A stretch of DNA of 64,000 nt, from NCBI RefSeq assembly GCF_947179515.1, contig NC_067474.1:91340824-91404823 (forward strand). Reading direction: 5' to 3'. Origin of the DNA: Apodemus sylvaticus (Eukaryota; Chordata; Mammalia; Rodentia; Muridae). Every line of letters starts with the position of its first letter. The first letter of the stretch is position 1. The notes under the pieces were generated by a model that searched no databases, was not told where the DNA came from, and saw only the letters and a program-made list of their open reading frames with translations. The position numbers and the translations under genes are program-made. Below are positions 11,419 to 23,300 of the stretch, piece after piece.

Positions 11419-11675
11419 TTAGCCCAGAAGCCCTGAATACCCAAGGCACAAATTGCACAACAAATGACTCCCATGAAGAAGTATGGAGAGGGTCCTGATC
11501 CTGGAAAGGATTGATCTAGCATTGGAAGGGAATATAAGGACAGAGAAAAAGGAGGGAGGTGATTGGAGAATGGATGGAGAAATGAAGGTTTATGGGACAT
11601 ATGGAGAGGAGGGATCCGGGAAAGGGGAAATCATTTGGAATGCAAACAAAGAATATAGAAAATAAAAATATTAAA
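11419..11675 (+). other. L1 copy 1 3' UTR and A-rich tail
   Basis: A short 3' UTR of about 250 bp, including GGAGGTGATTGGAGAATGG and GGGACATATGGAGAGGAGGG, ends in AAAATAAAAATATTAAAAAA. The same 3' UTR type is found in the inverted elements at 18258 and 59405, which marks one L1 subfamily. Confidence 0.85.
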
Positions 11676-11688
11676 AAAGAAAACAATG
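11676..11688. repeat. Right TSD of L1 copy 1
   Basis: AAAGAAAACAATG, identical to 5664-5676, follows the A-rich tail. Confidence 0.9.
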
Positions 11689-11699
11689 CATTTTTTATT

Positions 11700-12000
11700 T
11701 TAGTGATTTGTGGGGCGAGGCCTAGACCTTTGAGGGTAGTCCTACTCCTAAGCTTGCTCTAAATTCTGTAAGAAAGAGTGTAAGGAAACCATGATGTGCA
11801 AGCCAATAAGTTACAATCATATATGGCCTTGGCTTCAGCTCCTCAGTTCAGGTTTCTGACTGTTTGAATTCCTATCTTAACTATCCTATACTATACTTAG
11901 TTGATAAATATCAGTATGGAAGTATAAGCCAAATAAACCCTTTCCTGTAAAGTTGTATTTTAGTCAAGGTGTTTCATCCTAGAGAAACCAAAACAAATGA
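11700..12000 (+). mobile_element. MaLR-like LTR, 3' part, plus strand
   Basis: It contains GTATAAGCCAAATAAACCC and AGTCAAGGTGTTTCATC near 11920-11975, the poly(A)-signal end of the rodent repeat seen also at 14985. The 5' part is missing. A second copy lies about 200 bp away in inverted orientation. Confidence 0.65.
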
Positions 12001-12205
12001 ACAAACACCTCATTAAGACAAGGAAATAATTTGGCCCTTAAGTGAGGGAGCATTATGAGTGCAATATGAGAGAAGTAGCTAAAGGCAGAATAATGTGGCT
12101 GGAAGAAAGAAAGGCCTTTCATTAAAACATGGAAAAACATGGGTTAGGACAGACATATGCCAGACACAGCAAGAGAAGTTTCTTAAGATAAAGTGTCTTA
12201 CTTAG

Positions 12206-12600
12206 GATTCCTGTTGTAATATAATGTTGTGACTGAACGCTACGTAGAGAAGGAAGAATTTATTTGGTTTACTCTCCCTTAACATATTTCATCATCATAG
12301 ATAGTCAGTGCAGGGAATCCAAAAAGGCATGACACCAAATGATTTGATGCAGAGGGCCTGGAAGAGAGAGAAATGCTGCTTGATATCTTGCTTTCCATGG
12401 ACTCTTCAGTGAATTATCCGATAGCACCTAAAACCACCAACCCTCAATGGGTTATGCCCTCCTACATCAAACACTAAGAAATGTCTTACAAGTTTGCCTA
12501 CAAACCAATGTTATGGAAACACTGGTCTCAATCTAAGATTCCTCCTCTCAAATCAAAGTTAGGTTGCATCAAGCCAGTGTAAAACTAACCAGTAGCAAAA
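12206..12600 (-). mobile_element. MaLR-like LTR, near-complete, minus strand
   Basis: Read on the minus strand it begins with a TTTTACACTGGCTTGATGC-like opening, diverged from the CAACTTGACAC-type start of the family. Its end shows the conserved GTAATATAATGTTGTGAC-side motif (the family's CATCGCAGCAATAG region in reverse). The order of blocks matches the copies at 14985 and 58588. It is diverged throughout. Confidence 0.65.
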
Positions 12601-13169
12601 GCCTTCAAATGCTCTAAAGAAAGATGATTTCTGGCTTTTATGGATTTCTGCATTTTGATGTGTTGGTATATTCATACCATGGTGGCTATATGCTTACCAT
12701 GTGATATAGTTTAGCTCATTCTATTTTAGGTCCGGCAGGTCAGGAGGCCAGGAATAGATGGGACCATAAAAACTATGATATATCTGCTAGAAGAGAGGTT
12801 GGCCTTCTCTTTATCTTTTATGCCTATGCACTATGAAATTTAAAGCTGGGGTCTATCAGCAAAAAACTTTATATCCCAATTTATGGATCAGGGGCAGGGT
12901 AGAGCTAGAGGGTATGGGATCTATGACCAATATGTTTATCATACTTACTCACATTTTGTTCCTGAATATATTGTTGGTTCATAAAAGATTGTACAAAATG
13001 AATTGTTATAATAGAGCTTTCCTGAAGCCATTAAAGACTCAGACTGTCTACCAAAATTCGATGTTCAGATCATAGAAATCTAACACAAAGAGAGTTGTAA
13101 GATGCTCTTAGTTACATAGTAAGAAAAATTGTCAATATATATTCTCTGTACATATTGTATGTATATATT
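12601..13169. other. No feature recognised
   Basis: AT-rich sequence. The 80-codon frame at 12833-13075 has no recognisable domain and I do not support it as a gene. Confidence 0.5.
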
Positions 13170-13250
13170 CATATCTATTCACATATATTTTTTCTGATAT
13201 TTCTTGTGGGTTGAAACCCACCAGGTGGAGAAGCACTGCTCTAAAGGGAC
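13170..13250 (+). mobile_element. End fragment of a URR1-like (hAT-Charlie) element
   Basis: GTGGAGAAGCACTG at 13225-13238 is close to the inverted-repeat end (TTGAGAACCACTG) of a common rodent non-autonomous DNA transposon. It is followed by CTCTAAAG, near the CTCTAGAG target preference of this group. Only this end is recognisable. Confidence 0.45.
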
Positions 13251-13954
13251 ACTTGTATTCATAATTCTGACTACTGGAGTATGAAACAAGGCATCCTATG
13301 GAAACAAAATTTCTCCAGCTCTCTCATTCTCAGACAAGGAGAGAGCTGAAGCATGGAGCAAGCCATAGGAAAAAAATTGTGTTATAAAAGAGGAATTCCA
13401 AGTCCTGACAACCTGTTAGACCACCTCAACGGAGACTGGAATGACAGAAACAAAGGCAGGATCATCCCTTGTCCAGTATTTCTTATCTATGCATTTTCTT
13501 ACTCTCTTCTTTAACTGATGACCTTATCATGACACCAAAAATGGACTGACTGGGGAGTTGGGAAAGAGAGGTTTCTCTTAACCAATTTCCTATGTCATTG
13601 CATTGAGTAAATGTCCTTCATCTGATTTTAAACTAATAATTTAGTCCTTGTAATTGTCTTACTGAGAATTGGTGAATGACCTTGGCTTGTTAAGCACAAG
13701 CTGTTATATATTTCAGGTTTCTGCCAGTCACAGTATATTAACCCTAGATGGAGAAAAAAATTGAAATAAATCCTAAGGGCTGCCAAATTAGTAATATTTC
13801 TTTAGTGTTTTCTTTCTGTTCCACTTCATTTTACACCAACTGCTTTTTATCCCCAAATGCTGAAGAAAAAAAAGTCTTTGAACTTTACTTTGGAGCCTCA
13901 AGATGGTGTGATCCATATTAGCTTTCTCTCCAACTGGCCAACCTTGCTTTTGTG
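13251..13954. other. No feature recognised
   Basis: Unique-looking AT-rich sequence on both strands with no repeat family or coding domain that I can name. Confidence 0.5.
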
Positions 13955-13957
13955 GCA

Positions 13958-14021
13958 GGTTTTTTGTTTTTTTTTGTTTTTGTTTTTGTTTTTTGTTTTT
14001 TGTTTTTTGTTTTTTGTTTTT
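13958..14021 (+). repeat. (TTTTTTG)n tract
   Basis: Runs of five to nine T separated by single G, becoming a regular TTTTTTG repeat at its right end. Confidence 0.95.
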
Positions 14022-14563
14022 CTTGAGCTGATCATGTCTATTGCTGTTTAATAGTGGAGCCCTGGCTTTTCCTCATGTAAGAACTTTGTCAATTGTGCAA
14101 AAGCATAACCTCGCTCGACCTCAGAATGATCTTAACACTTACATGGAAGGTTATAATGTTAGTTACATAATCTTTTGAATTTTAGGATTCAGAAATTGAC
14201 TGCAGAGTAGATGGTGAAACTTAAAAGTATAATTTTTCTCTCATGTAGCTGTTTAAGGATTTCAAATGATTCTGTAAAATGTACCTCTTTCATTAGTTTT
14301 GGGCCTCATTTATCTTGTTTTTCCTCCTTTAATGATCACCTCTATAGTGTGACTTCTGGTAGACATTTCAAGGTTTATTTTTTAGACATAGGAAATTAGC
14401 AAAGAACAAAGCCTAAAGCTTGTGTACTCAAGAGTTAACCAAAAATTCGAGGATAAAATTTCACTGGGTTTCTCTACTCAATAGTTGACTCATTTATATG
14501 TCCTAAGAAAGTTTATATCCTGAGGAATTTTTATGGGATATATATGAGAGGGGTTTTAATGGG

Positions 14564-14565
<2 letters not shown>
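14022..14565. other. No feature recognised
   Basis: No coding or repeat similarity was seen apart from short AT-rich runs. Confidence 0.45.

Positions 14566-14614
<49 letters not shown>
14566..14614 (+). repeat. (TG)n microsatellite with (TA) lead-in
   Basis: TATATATA followed by about twenty TG units, a common dinucleotide repeat. Confidence 0.95.
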
Positions 14615-14616
<2 letters not shown>

Positions 14617-14984
14617 CCAACTAGATTCTGGCTGAACATAAATTTACCTCCTAGCCTAAGTCATGAAAGTGGATGTGAAGAACATTGAAAAATGGATGCC
14701 AGTATCAAAATATTACAATGACTGACCACTCCATGCAAGGATATTGTCTAACACAAAATAATCATTGGCTAACAAAATGATTCTGTCACCCATATTTATT
14801 AGCTTTTCTATACCAATTCAGAATACATCCCATAAATTGGTGTTTAGGAAAGAAATGAGGCATGGGTGACTAGAAAATGCTCTCAAGATTTGTGATGTCT
14901 AACAAAGAATTCCAGGTTGATGAGACCTATCAGATCAATTTCTGAAAAGGCCTGTAAGGGGATTATTATAATTAGATCAGGTAC
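14615..14984. other. No feature recognised
   Basis: Nothing supported on either strand. Confidence 0.45.
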
Positions 14985-15385
14985 TAGTTTCTTTTAAACT
15001 TGACACAAACTAGACTTCTTTGGAAGAGAAAACTGTGATTGAGTTACCTCCTCCTTCAGACTGCTAATTGAGCATGCCTATGTGCCATTTCTTGATTAAT
15101 GATGGATTTAAAAGGACCCAGCTTATTGCATTAGGTGGTACTGCTGTCAATGTAATGTAGTGCTGCATAAGAAAGTCGCAAAGGTCTTCATAAGAAGCAA
15201 TAGTCTTCCATAGTCACTGCTTCAGTTTGTTTCTCCAGTTTCGTATCTTGAGTTCCTACCTATCACTTGATATCCTTCAGTGATCCAGTATGATCTGAAA
15301 GAGTAATGTTAAATAAAGCATGCCCAATGAAAGTATCTTTTGGTCAGTGTTTTATCACAATAATCAAGAAACAAAGTAGGCCAGT
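14985..15385 (+). mobile_element. MaLR-like LTR, plus strand, near full length
   Basis: It starts with a diverged ACTTGACACAAACTAGA block at about 15000. The middle keeps TTCTTGATTAATGATGGAT at about 15089, and the end keeps a poly(A) signal at about 15310 (TTAAATAAAGCATG) and GGTCAGTGTTTTATCAC. The length of about 400 bp and the block order match the copy at 58588. It looks like a solo LTR-type repeat with no internal sequence beside it. Confidence 0.65.
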
Positions 15386-15444
15386 TAACCTAATGTCAGA
15401 AACCACACCCTACATGTGAATGGCAGCAATCCATGGGCTGTGAT

Positions 15445-15445
<1 letters not shown>

Positions 15446-15486
<41 letters not shown>

Positions 15487-15615
15487 GAGAGAGACAGAGA
15501 CAGACAGACAGAGAGACAGAGACAGACAGACAGAGAGACAGAGACAGACAGACAGAGAGACAGATATATACGGAGAGAGACACAGAGACACAGAGAAACA
15601 GAGAGAGACAGAGTG
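15446..15615 (+). repeat. (GA)n / (CAGACAGAGAGA)n purine-rich satellite
   Basis: A pure GA core (15447-15477) passes into a higher-order CAGACAGAGAGA-type repeat, with ATATA interruptions near 15565. The overlapping ORFs on both strands are low-complexity artefacts. Confidence 0.95.
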
Positions 15616-18257
15616 GAACACACCATGCTTATTAGTTTTGAATGCAATATGACCAGCTACCTGAAGTCTCAGCTGTCATTGATTCATTTCTTAACATATA
15701 TTTTGTCACAGCAATCAAAAAGTATTTAATACTTGGAATTCATAGAAAAAAACTGGTACCTGTCATTTAGTTTTTTTGATACCTGAACTGGTTTTAAAGA
15801 GAGTGATGTAGAACAGTTTAGAACTTTGGGCTAGAAAACCTGTTTGATACTACAATAGAGCTTAATTAATTTTAGTAATAGCTTAGAAAACAGCAATGAT
15901 TAGAGAAATACAGATGGTGGAAACTACACCTATGTGATTTCATGAGAACTGAGAATCTATATAGAACTGTACAAGTCATTTTCTACGTAACACCTTTGCA
16001 CAGAATATGGGGAATTTAAAAGTGAGCACATCCATGAGAGTGAATTAAAATGATGCACTATTGTGGCTGTTCAAGGAACTTTGGAAATAGAATACGATTC
16101 AGGATATGGAATAGCTACTGTTTACAGCTTTCCTCTATGTCCTCACAATGAGTGAACATGTGTGAAGCAGAAGAATATTTAAAGTTCACACTTGTATGAA
16201 AGACAGAGTATAAATAACTTCAGGTTACATACAACAAGTTTGAAAGCAATAGTAAATATTAAAGAGATTAACCGCAGTACAAAAATGGAAAAAACAAAAG
16301 AAAAGAAGGAAAAGAAAAATAAAAGAACTACAGGAACTAGTACCAGAACAAGAGTGCAGGTGTCATAGAGAAAAGATCTCAGCAATTAAAGGCCTAATTT
16401 TGTGAAATTGCCAATTAATTTGAAAGGAGAGAGCCTATCTATACACAACCACAGAATCCACTGACTGGCCCCAGACCTTGAGAATAGCTCTTAGATAAGT
16501 GTGTCCTAAAGTTCAAGACACAGAAGCTGATACAACTATGGTTCAAGGGCATGACCTCCTACAAACCAGGTGGAATAACTGGGAGACATCTTCCGTATGG
16601 TACTGCTTTTACAGGCATGGAAGGTATAAGCTTGTTTTTGTAAGAGCCATGAAATACAGAAAATGTATGTTATGGACAATAATACATTAATGAGACCCAG
16701 CATGCCAACTGAGTGAAGCTGGTAAAGTGATACCAGATATATAATGAACATTGTATGACCTCTGAGATATAGATGGATGATAGAATATTTAATTCCTTAT
16801 GGAGATTTCTACATAGTCTAGTCTCAATCAAAAACATATATGACTTCACACTTCAGACATTCTTACAACCTCTATTTACAGAGGAACAGAATTTAGACTA
16901 TTTTATAATATAAATTATTCAATGGTTACAGATAATATTAATTCAACAAACAGTAGAAAAGCTGTAGGTAGTCAGCTTCAGGGAAATGGAGAGTGTGGAC
17001 CAAGCTAAACACAATGCAATACATTAATAAAAAATCCAGAGCATAAACTATCATGTAAAAAGAACAACATAAAGTGCACAGCAAGTCTTTTTGAATTATG
17101 TGGCTCATATTTTGAAAGCAACAGCTTAAACCTTCTACTGACCAATCCACATATTTTCCCCAAAATATTAGATGACTGTTGCTAACAAAGAAATACTTCT
17201 AATTTGAATCTAAGATATTAATAAAAATTTTATTTCAAGAGTTTATAGGGGCTCCTTGCTGTTCCAAGATTTGAGTTTGCTATGCCAAAGACACAGAGAG
17301 TTGTGCTTATTTATTATACAGTTTTTATATCAGTAGAATAATAATAAATTCCTAAGCAACATTAATTTTGTGGACTTTAATCTGCTAGTACTACTGATTT
17401 CATTTGGTTGACAGGGAAAATAAGAATCACAGATCATTACTATGTTAATTAAATCTTGCTATCCAAATCTTGTTATTCTAATCTTAATAATTAATATTAT
17501 CACATCATACAACATATTTTACACAATAACACTTGTATGTTACATTGCTATAGAATGCAGCAAAATAGTTAAAGAGGATTTGGTGCTCAAATACAGCTTA
17601 CTGAAAGCAAGAATACAAAGCTGACATAGATTTAGAGACCATTGATGAAAGCAAGTGCTTAGGCATGATGTTAAGGAATCTGTCAAAGAGTTTCTCTGAG
17701 AAGTGAACAGACCTATTTCAATCAGCAAGAGAGAGGGCACCCTACTCCATACTCATCTCAGCAGGCTGAGGTGGACCCTAATCTCATAGAGACTGCGACT
17801 GAGACAAATCTGTAACTTTGAAGAGATTTGAGATTCGATGGAAGGTGTTCAAAAGGCACTCAAGAAGAAGGTAAAAGCACACAAGAACATAACTAGAGAT
17901 GTCTCCAAAAAATTGCAAAAAAATAAGAAACTTATATAGGGACATGGGACTTACATACTTAAGGGAAGTCCAGAGTTATAATAATGGTTTAAAGAGGCAC
18001 ACAAATCCCACTCCCCCCCACACACACTTACATACATACACATCATATGTCTTCTGGACACATTATATTGGTAGCTCAAAGGTACATTACAAAAGATATG
18101 TTTTTCCATTTCTTTCTAATTAAAAAATGTTACAAATTATTCTGGGGATTTGTTGCTTGAAATATAATCTAATATAATAGAATCAGAAGATACTGGGGTT
18201 GAATAATGGGTTGTGGACATATCCTTTTATATAAATGGTGTCTCCAATGAGATTTCT
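15616..18257. other. 2.6 kb without a confident feature
   Basis: AT-rich sequence. At about 15890-16090 there is a weak resemblance to an ancient L1 ORF2 C-terminal region (plus strand), too diverged to call. No open frame above about 70 codons shows a domain. I see no exon, SINE or LTR. Confidence 0.4.
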
Positions 18258-19855
18258 AGAAAACCGAGGTATTCTATATCTTTGTTTATAATCCAAAAGC
18301 TTTCCTTTTCCCAGTTCCCCCCTCCCCATATGTCCCATAAGCTCTCTTCTCTCCATCCATTTTTCTATATTTCCCCTCCCTTTTTTCTGTCCTGCTACTC
18401 CCCTACAATGCTGGATCAGGCCTTTACAGGATCAGGGCCCTCTTCTTCCTTCTTCATTGGAATCATTTGATATGCTAATTGTTTCTTCAGTACTCAGAGT
18501 TTCAGGGCTAATTAATATCCACTTATCAATGATTGCATTGCATGTATATTCTTTTGTGATTGCGTTACCTCGCTTAGGATGACATTTCCCAGTTCCATCC
18601 ATTTGCCTAAAAAATTCATGAATTCATTGTTTTTAATTGCTGAATAGTACTCATTGTGTATATATACCACATTTTCTGCATCGATTCCTCCATTGAGAGA
18701 TATATGAGTCCTTTCCAGCTTCTGGCTATTATAAATAAGGCTGCTATGAACGTAGTGGAGCATGTATCCTTATTGCATGCTGGGGAATGCTCTGGGTATA
18801 TGCCCAGGAGAGGTATAGCAGGGTCCTCCGGAAGTGTCATGCCCAGTTTTCTTAGGAACCACCAGACTGATTTACATAGTGGTTGTACCAACTTACAATC
18901 CCACCAGCAGTGAAGGAATGTTCCTCTTTCTCCACATCCTCACCAACCCCTGCTCCATTCTGAATGGTGTGCAGTGAAATCTCAGGGTTGTTTTGATTTG
19001 CATTTCCCTAATAACTAATGATGTTGAGCATTTCTTAAGGTGATTCTTAGCCATCCGAATTTCTTCAGGTGAAAATCCTTTGTTTAGATCTGTACCCCAT
19101 TTTTTAATAGGGTTATTTGTATTCCCTGGGGCCAAAAGCAATATACAGATTCAATGCAATCCCCATCTAAATCCCAAATCAGTTCTTCACAGAGTTAGAA
19201 AAAGCAATTATCAAATTTATCTGGAATAACAAAAAACCCAGGATAGCTAAAACTATTCTCAACAGTAAAAGAATTTCTGAGGAAATTAGTATCCCAGACC
19301 TAAAGCAATACTACAGAGCAATAGTGTTAAAAACTGCATGGTATTGGCACAGGGATAGGCAAGTGGACCAGTGGAATAGAATTGAAGACCCAGAAATGAA
19401 TCCACACACCTATGGTCACTTGATCTTTGACAAAGGAGCAGAAAAGATCCAGTGGAAAAAAGATAGCCTTTTCAAAAAATGGTGCTGGTTCAACCTGAGG
19501 TCAGCATGCAGGAGAATGTGAATTGATCCATTCTGATCTCCTTGTACTAATCTCAATTCCAAGTGGATCAAGGACCTCCACATAAAATCAGACACACTGA
19601 AACTAACAGAAAAGAAACTGGGGAAAACCCTTGAGGACATGGGCACAGGGGAAAAGTTCCTGAACGGAACACCAATATGCTTAAGATCAAGAATTGACAA
19701 ATGGAATCTCATAAAATTAAAAAGTTTCTGTTTGGCAAAGCACACTGTCAAAAGGTCAAAACGCCAACCAACAAATTGGGAAAAGATCTTCACCAACCCT
19801 ACATCTGATTAAGGGTTAATTTCCAATATATAAAAAGAAATCAAGAAAATCGTGG
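18258..19855 (-). mobile_element. L1 with 5' inversion (twin priming), minus strand
   Basis: The left part (18270-19130) is minus-strand L1: the ORF2 C-terminus plus the short 3' UTR type of copy 1. At about 19131 the orientation flips, and 19131-19847 is plus-strand ORF2 (reading KAIYRFNAIP-like through SNIYK-like). In L1 coordinates the inverted part ends just where the other begins (at the NPIKN region), the signature of twin priming. Flanks share AGAAAAYCGWGG (18258-18269 and 19844-19855, two mismatches), a likely decayed TSD. No poly(A) remains at the left end. Several stops and shifts are present, so no protein is expected. Confidence 0.85.
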
Positions 19856-20132
19856 TTTTTATCTGGCAAAATTGAAACACCATATTCAGCTACTAGTCAC
19901 ATTTAAATCCTTGCTTTTCTGCTAAGACAGTACATGCTGATTATGAGGTAAGAATATCATCTCCACTCTCATGTCCTCATAGTTTCCCCTTTCAATCCTG
20001 GCTCTTTTCCAAGGCAGGCAGATGGGGTTCAAGTCACAGAGCTCAACAAAGATGGAGCTAGTTCTGAACAAATGAGAAGTCATACGATTGACCTTGCTAA
20101 GCTGAAACTCTGAAGAGAGAGTGTGTGTTTTG
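19856..20132. other. No feature recognised
   Basis: Single-copy-looking sequence between two L1 elements. Confidence 0.45.
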
Positions 20133-20144
20133 TCTTTATAATTC
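20133..20144. repeat. Probable TSD of L1 copy 2 (left)
   Basis: TCTTTATAATTC directly abuts the poly-T of copy 2 and recurs as TCTTTGTAATTC at 27089-27100, one mismatch in 12. That position defines the 5' end of the element. Confidence 0.7.
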
Positions 20145-20391
20145 TTTTTTTATTCGATATATTTTTATTTACATTTCAAATGATTTCCCCTTTTTTAGTC
20201 CCCCACTCCCCGAAAATTCCATAAGGCCCCTTTTCTCCCCCTGTCCTCCCACCCAACCCTTCCCACTTCCCCGTTCTGGTTTTGCCTAATACTGCTTCAC
20301 TGAGTCTTTCCAGAACAAGGAGCCACTCTTCCTTTCTTCTTATACCTCATTTGATGTGTGGGTTATGTTTTGGGTATTCCAGTTTTCTAGG

Positions 20392-23300
20392 TTAATATCC
20401 ACTTATTAGTGTGCGCATACCATAATTCACCTTTTGAGTCTGGGTTACCTCACTTAGTATAATGTTCTCTAGCTCCATACATTTGCCTAAGAATTTCATG
20501 AATGCATTGTTTCTAATGGCTGAATAGTACTCCATTGTGTAGATATACCACATTTTTTGCATTCACTCTTCTGTTGAGGGATACCTGGGTTCTTTCCAGC
20601 TTCTGGCAATTATAAATAGGGCTGCTATGAACATAGTAGAGCATGTATCCTTATTACATGCTGGGGAATCATCTGGGTATATGTCCAGGAGTGGTATAGC
20701 AGGATCTTCTGGAAGTGAGGTGCCCAGATTTCTGAGGAACCGCCATACTGATTTCCAGAGTGGTTGTAGCAATTTGCAACCCCACCAGCAGTGGAGGAGT
20801 GTTCCTCTTTCTCCACATCCTTGAAAACACCTGCTGCCTCCTGAATTTTTAATCTTAGCCATTCTGACTGGTGTAAGGTGTAATCTCAGGGTTATTTTGA
20901 TTTGCATTTCCCTAATGACTAATGAAGTTGAGCATTTTTTAAGATGCTTCTCCATCATCCGAATTTCTTCAGGTGAGAATTCTTTGTTTAACTCTGTACC
21001 CCATTTTTAATAGGGTTGTTTGGTTTTCTGGAGTCTAACTTCTTGAGTTCTTTATATATATTGGATATTAGCCCTCTATCTGATGTAGGATTGGTGAAGA
21101 TCTTTTCCCAATTTGTTGGTTGCTGATTTGTCCTTTTGATGTTGTCCTATGCCTTACAGAAACTTTGTAATTTTATGAGGTCCCATTTGTCAATTCTTGA
21201 TCTTAGAGCATACGCTATTGGTGTTCTGTTCAGAAATTTTCTCCTGGTAGTGATGTCCTCAAGGGTCTTCCCCAGTTCCTTTTCTATTAACTTCAGAGTG
21301 TCTGGCTTTATGTGGAGGTCTTTGATCCATTTGGATTTGAGCTTAATACAAGGAGACAAGGATGGATCAATTTTCATTCTTCTGCATGCTGACCTCTAGC
21401 TGAACCAGCACCATTTGTTGAAAAGGCTATCTTTTTTCCATTGGATGTTTTCATCCCCTTGTCGAGGATCAAGTGGTCATAGGTGTGTGGGTTCATTTCT
21501 GGATCTTCAATCCTGTTCCATTGATCTGCCTGCCTGTCACTGTACCAATACCATGCAGGTTTTTTTTATTCGATATAATTTATTTACATTTCAAATGATT
21601 TCCCCTTTTCTAGCCCCCCCACTCCCCGAAAGTCCTGTAAGCCCCCTTCTCTTCCCCTGTCCTCCCACCCACCCCTTCCCACTTCCCCGTTCTGGTTTGG
21701 CTGAATACTGTTTCACTGAGTCTTTCCAGAACCAGGGGCCACTCCTCCTTTCTTCTTGTACCTCATTTGATGTGTGGATTATGTCTTGGGTATTCCAGTT
21801 TTCTAGGTTAATATCCACTTATTAGTGAGTGCATACCATGATTCACCTCTTGAGTCTGGGTTACCTCACTTAGTATGATATTCTCTAGCTCAATCTATTT
21901 GCCTAAGAATTTCATGAATTCATTGTTTCTAATGGCTGAATAGTACTCCATTGTGTATATATACCACATTTTTCGCATCCACTCTTCTGTTGAGGGATAC
22001 CTGGGTTCTTTCCAGCATCTGGCAATTATAAATAGGGCTGCTATGAACATATTATAGAACATGTATCCTTTTTACATGGTGGGGAGTCTTCTGGGTGCTC
22101 TGTAGTATTGCTTGAGGTCAGGGATACTGATTCCCCCAGATTTTCTTTTGTTGCTGAGAATAGTTTTAGCTATTCTGGGTTTTTTGTTATTCCAGATGAA
22201 TTTGAGAATTGCTCTTTCTAACTCAGTGAAGAATTGAGTTGGGATTCTGATGGGTATTGCACTGAATCTGTATATTGCTTTTGGCAAAATGGCCATTTTA
22301 ACTATACTGATTCTGCCGATCCATGAGCATGGGAGGTTTTCCCATTTTTGAGGTCTTCTTCCATTTCCTTCTTCAGAGTCTTGAAGTTCTTGTCATACAG
22401 ATCTTTCACATGTTTGGTAAGAGTCACTCCAAGATACTTCATACTGTTTGTGGCTATTGTGAAGGGGGTCATTTCCCTAATTTCTTTCTCAGCCTGCTTA
22501 TCCTTTGAGTATAGGAAGGCCACTGATTTGCTTGAGTTTATTTTATAACCTGCCACATTGCTGAAGTTGTTTATCAGCTGTAGGAGTTCTCTAGTGGAGT
22601 TTTTTGGGTCACTTAGGTAGACTATCATGTCATCTGCAAATAATGATAGTTTGAATTATTCCTTTCAAATTTGTATCCCTTTGATGTCCTTATGTTGTCG
22701 AATTGCCCTAGCTGGTACCTCAAGTACAATATTGAAAAGATATGGAGAAAGGGGGCAGCCTTGTCTAGTCCCTTATTTTACTGGGATTGCTTGAAGTTTC
22801 TCTCCATTTAGTTTGATGCTGGCTACTGGTTTGCTGTATATTGCTTTTACTATATTTAGGCATGGGCCTTGAATTCCTGTTCTTTCCAAGACTTTAAGCT
22901 TGAAAGGATGCTGAATTTTGTTAAATGCTTTTTCAGCATCCAATGAAAGGACCATGTGGTTTTTTTCTTTGAGTTTATTTATGTAGTGAATTGCATTGAT
23001 GAATTTCCATATGTTGAACCAACCCTGCATCCCTGGGATAAAGCCTACTTGATCATGATGGATGATAGTTTGGATGTGTTCTTGGATTCGGTTGGCAAGA
23101 ATTTTATTGAGTATTTTTGCATTGATGTTCATAAGGGAAATTGGTCTGAAGTTCTCTTTATTGGATCTTTGTGTGGTTTTCGTATCAGCATAATTGTGGC
23201 TTCATACTAGGAATTGGGTCGTGTTCCTTCTATTTCTATTTTGTGGAATAGTTTGAAGAGTATTAGTGTTAAGTCTTCTTTGAAGGTGTGATAGAATTCT

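Larger units (their letters stand above)
5677..11675 (+). mobile_element. Full-length L1 retrotransposon, copy 1
   Basis: A complete element of about 6.0 kb: 5' UTR with two related units (5677-6329), ORF1 (6330-7537), ORF2 (7597-11418), short 3' UTR and an A-rich end (11419-11675). It is flanked by a perfect 13-bp TSD. L1 moves by target-primed reverse transcription using its own ORF2 endonuclease and reverse transcriptase. This copy carries an ORF1 frameshift and several ORF2 stops and frameshifts, so it cannot encode intact proteins. Its 3' UTR differs from copies 2 and 3 (less G-rich), while its ORFs and 5' UTR are clearly related to copy 3. Confidence 0.95.

Noticed and set aside
15385..15729. 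ORFs rich in Ser-Leu or Arg-Glu over the GA satellite
   Set aside because: Low-complexity translation of a microsatellite.
15890..16090. Weak resemblance to an ancient L1 ORF2 end
   Set aside because: Only scattered short matches by eye; not enough to call without alignment.
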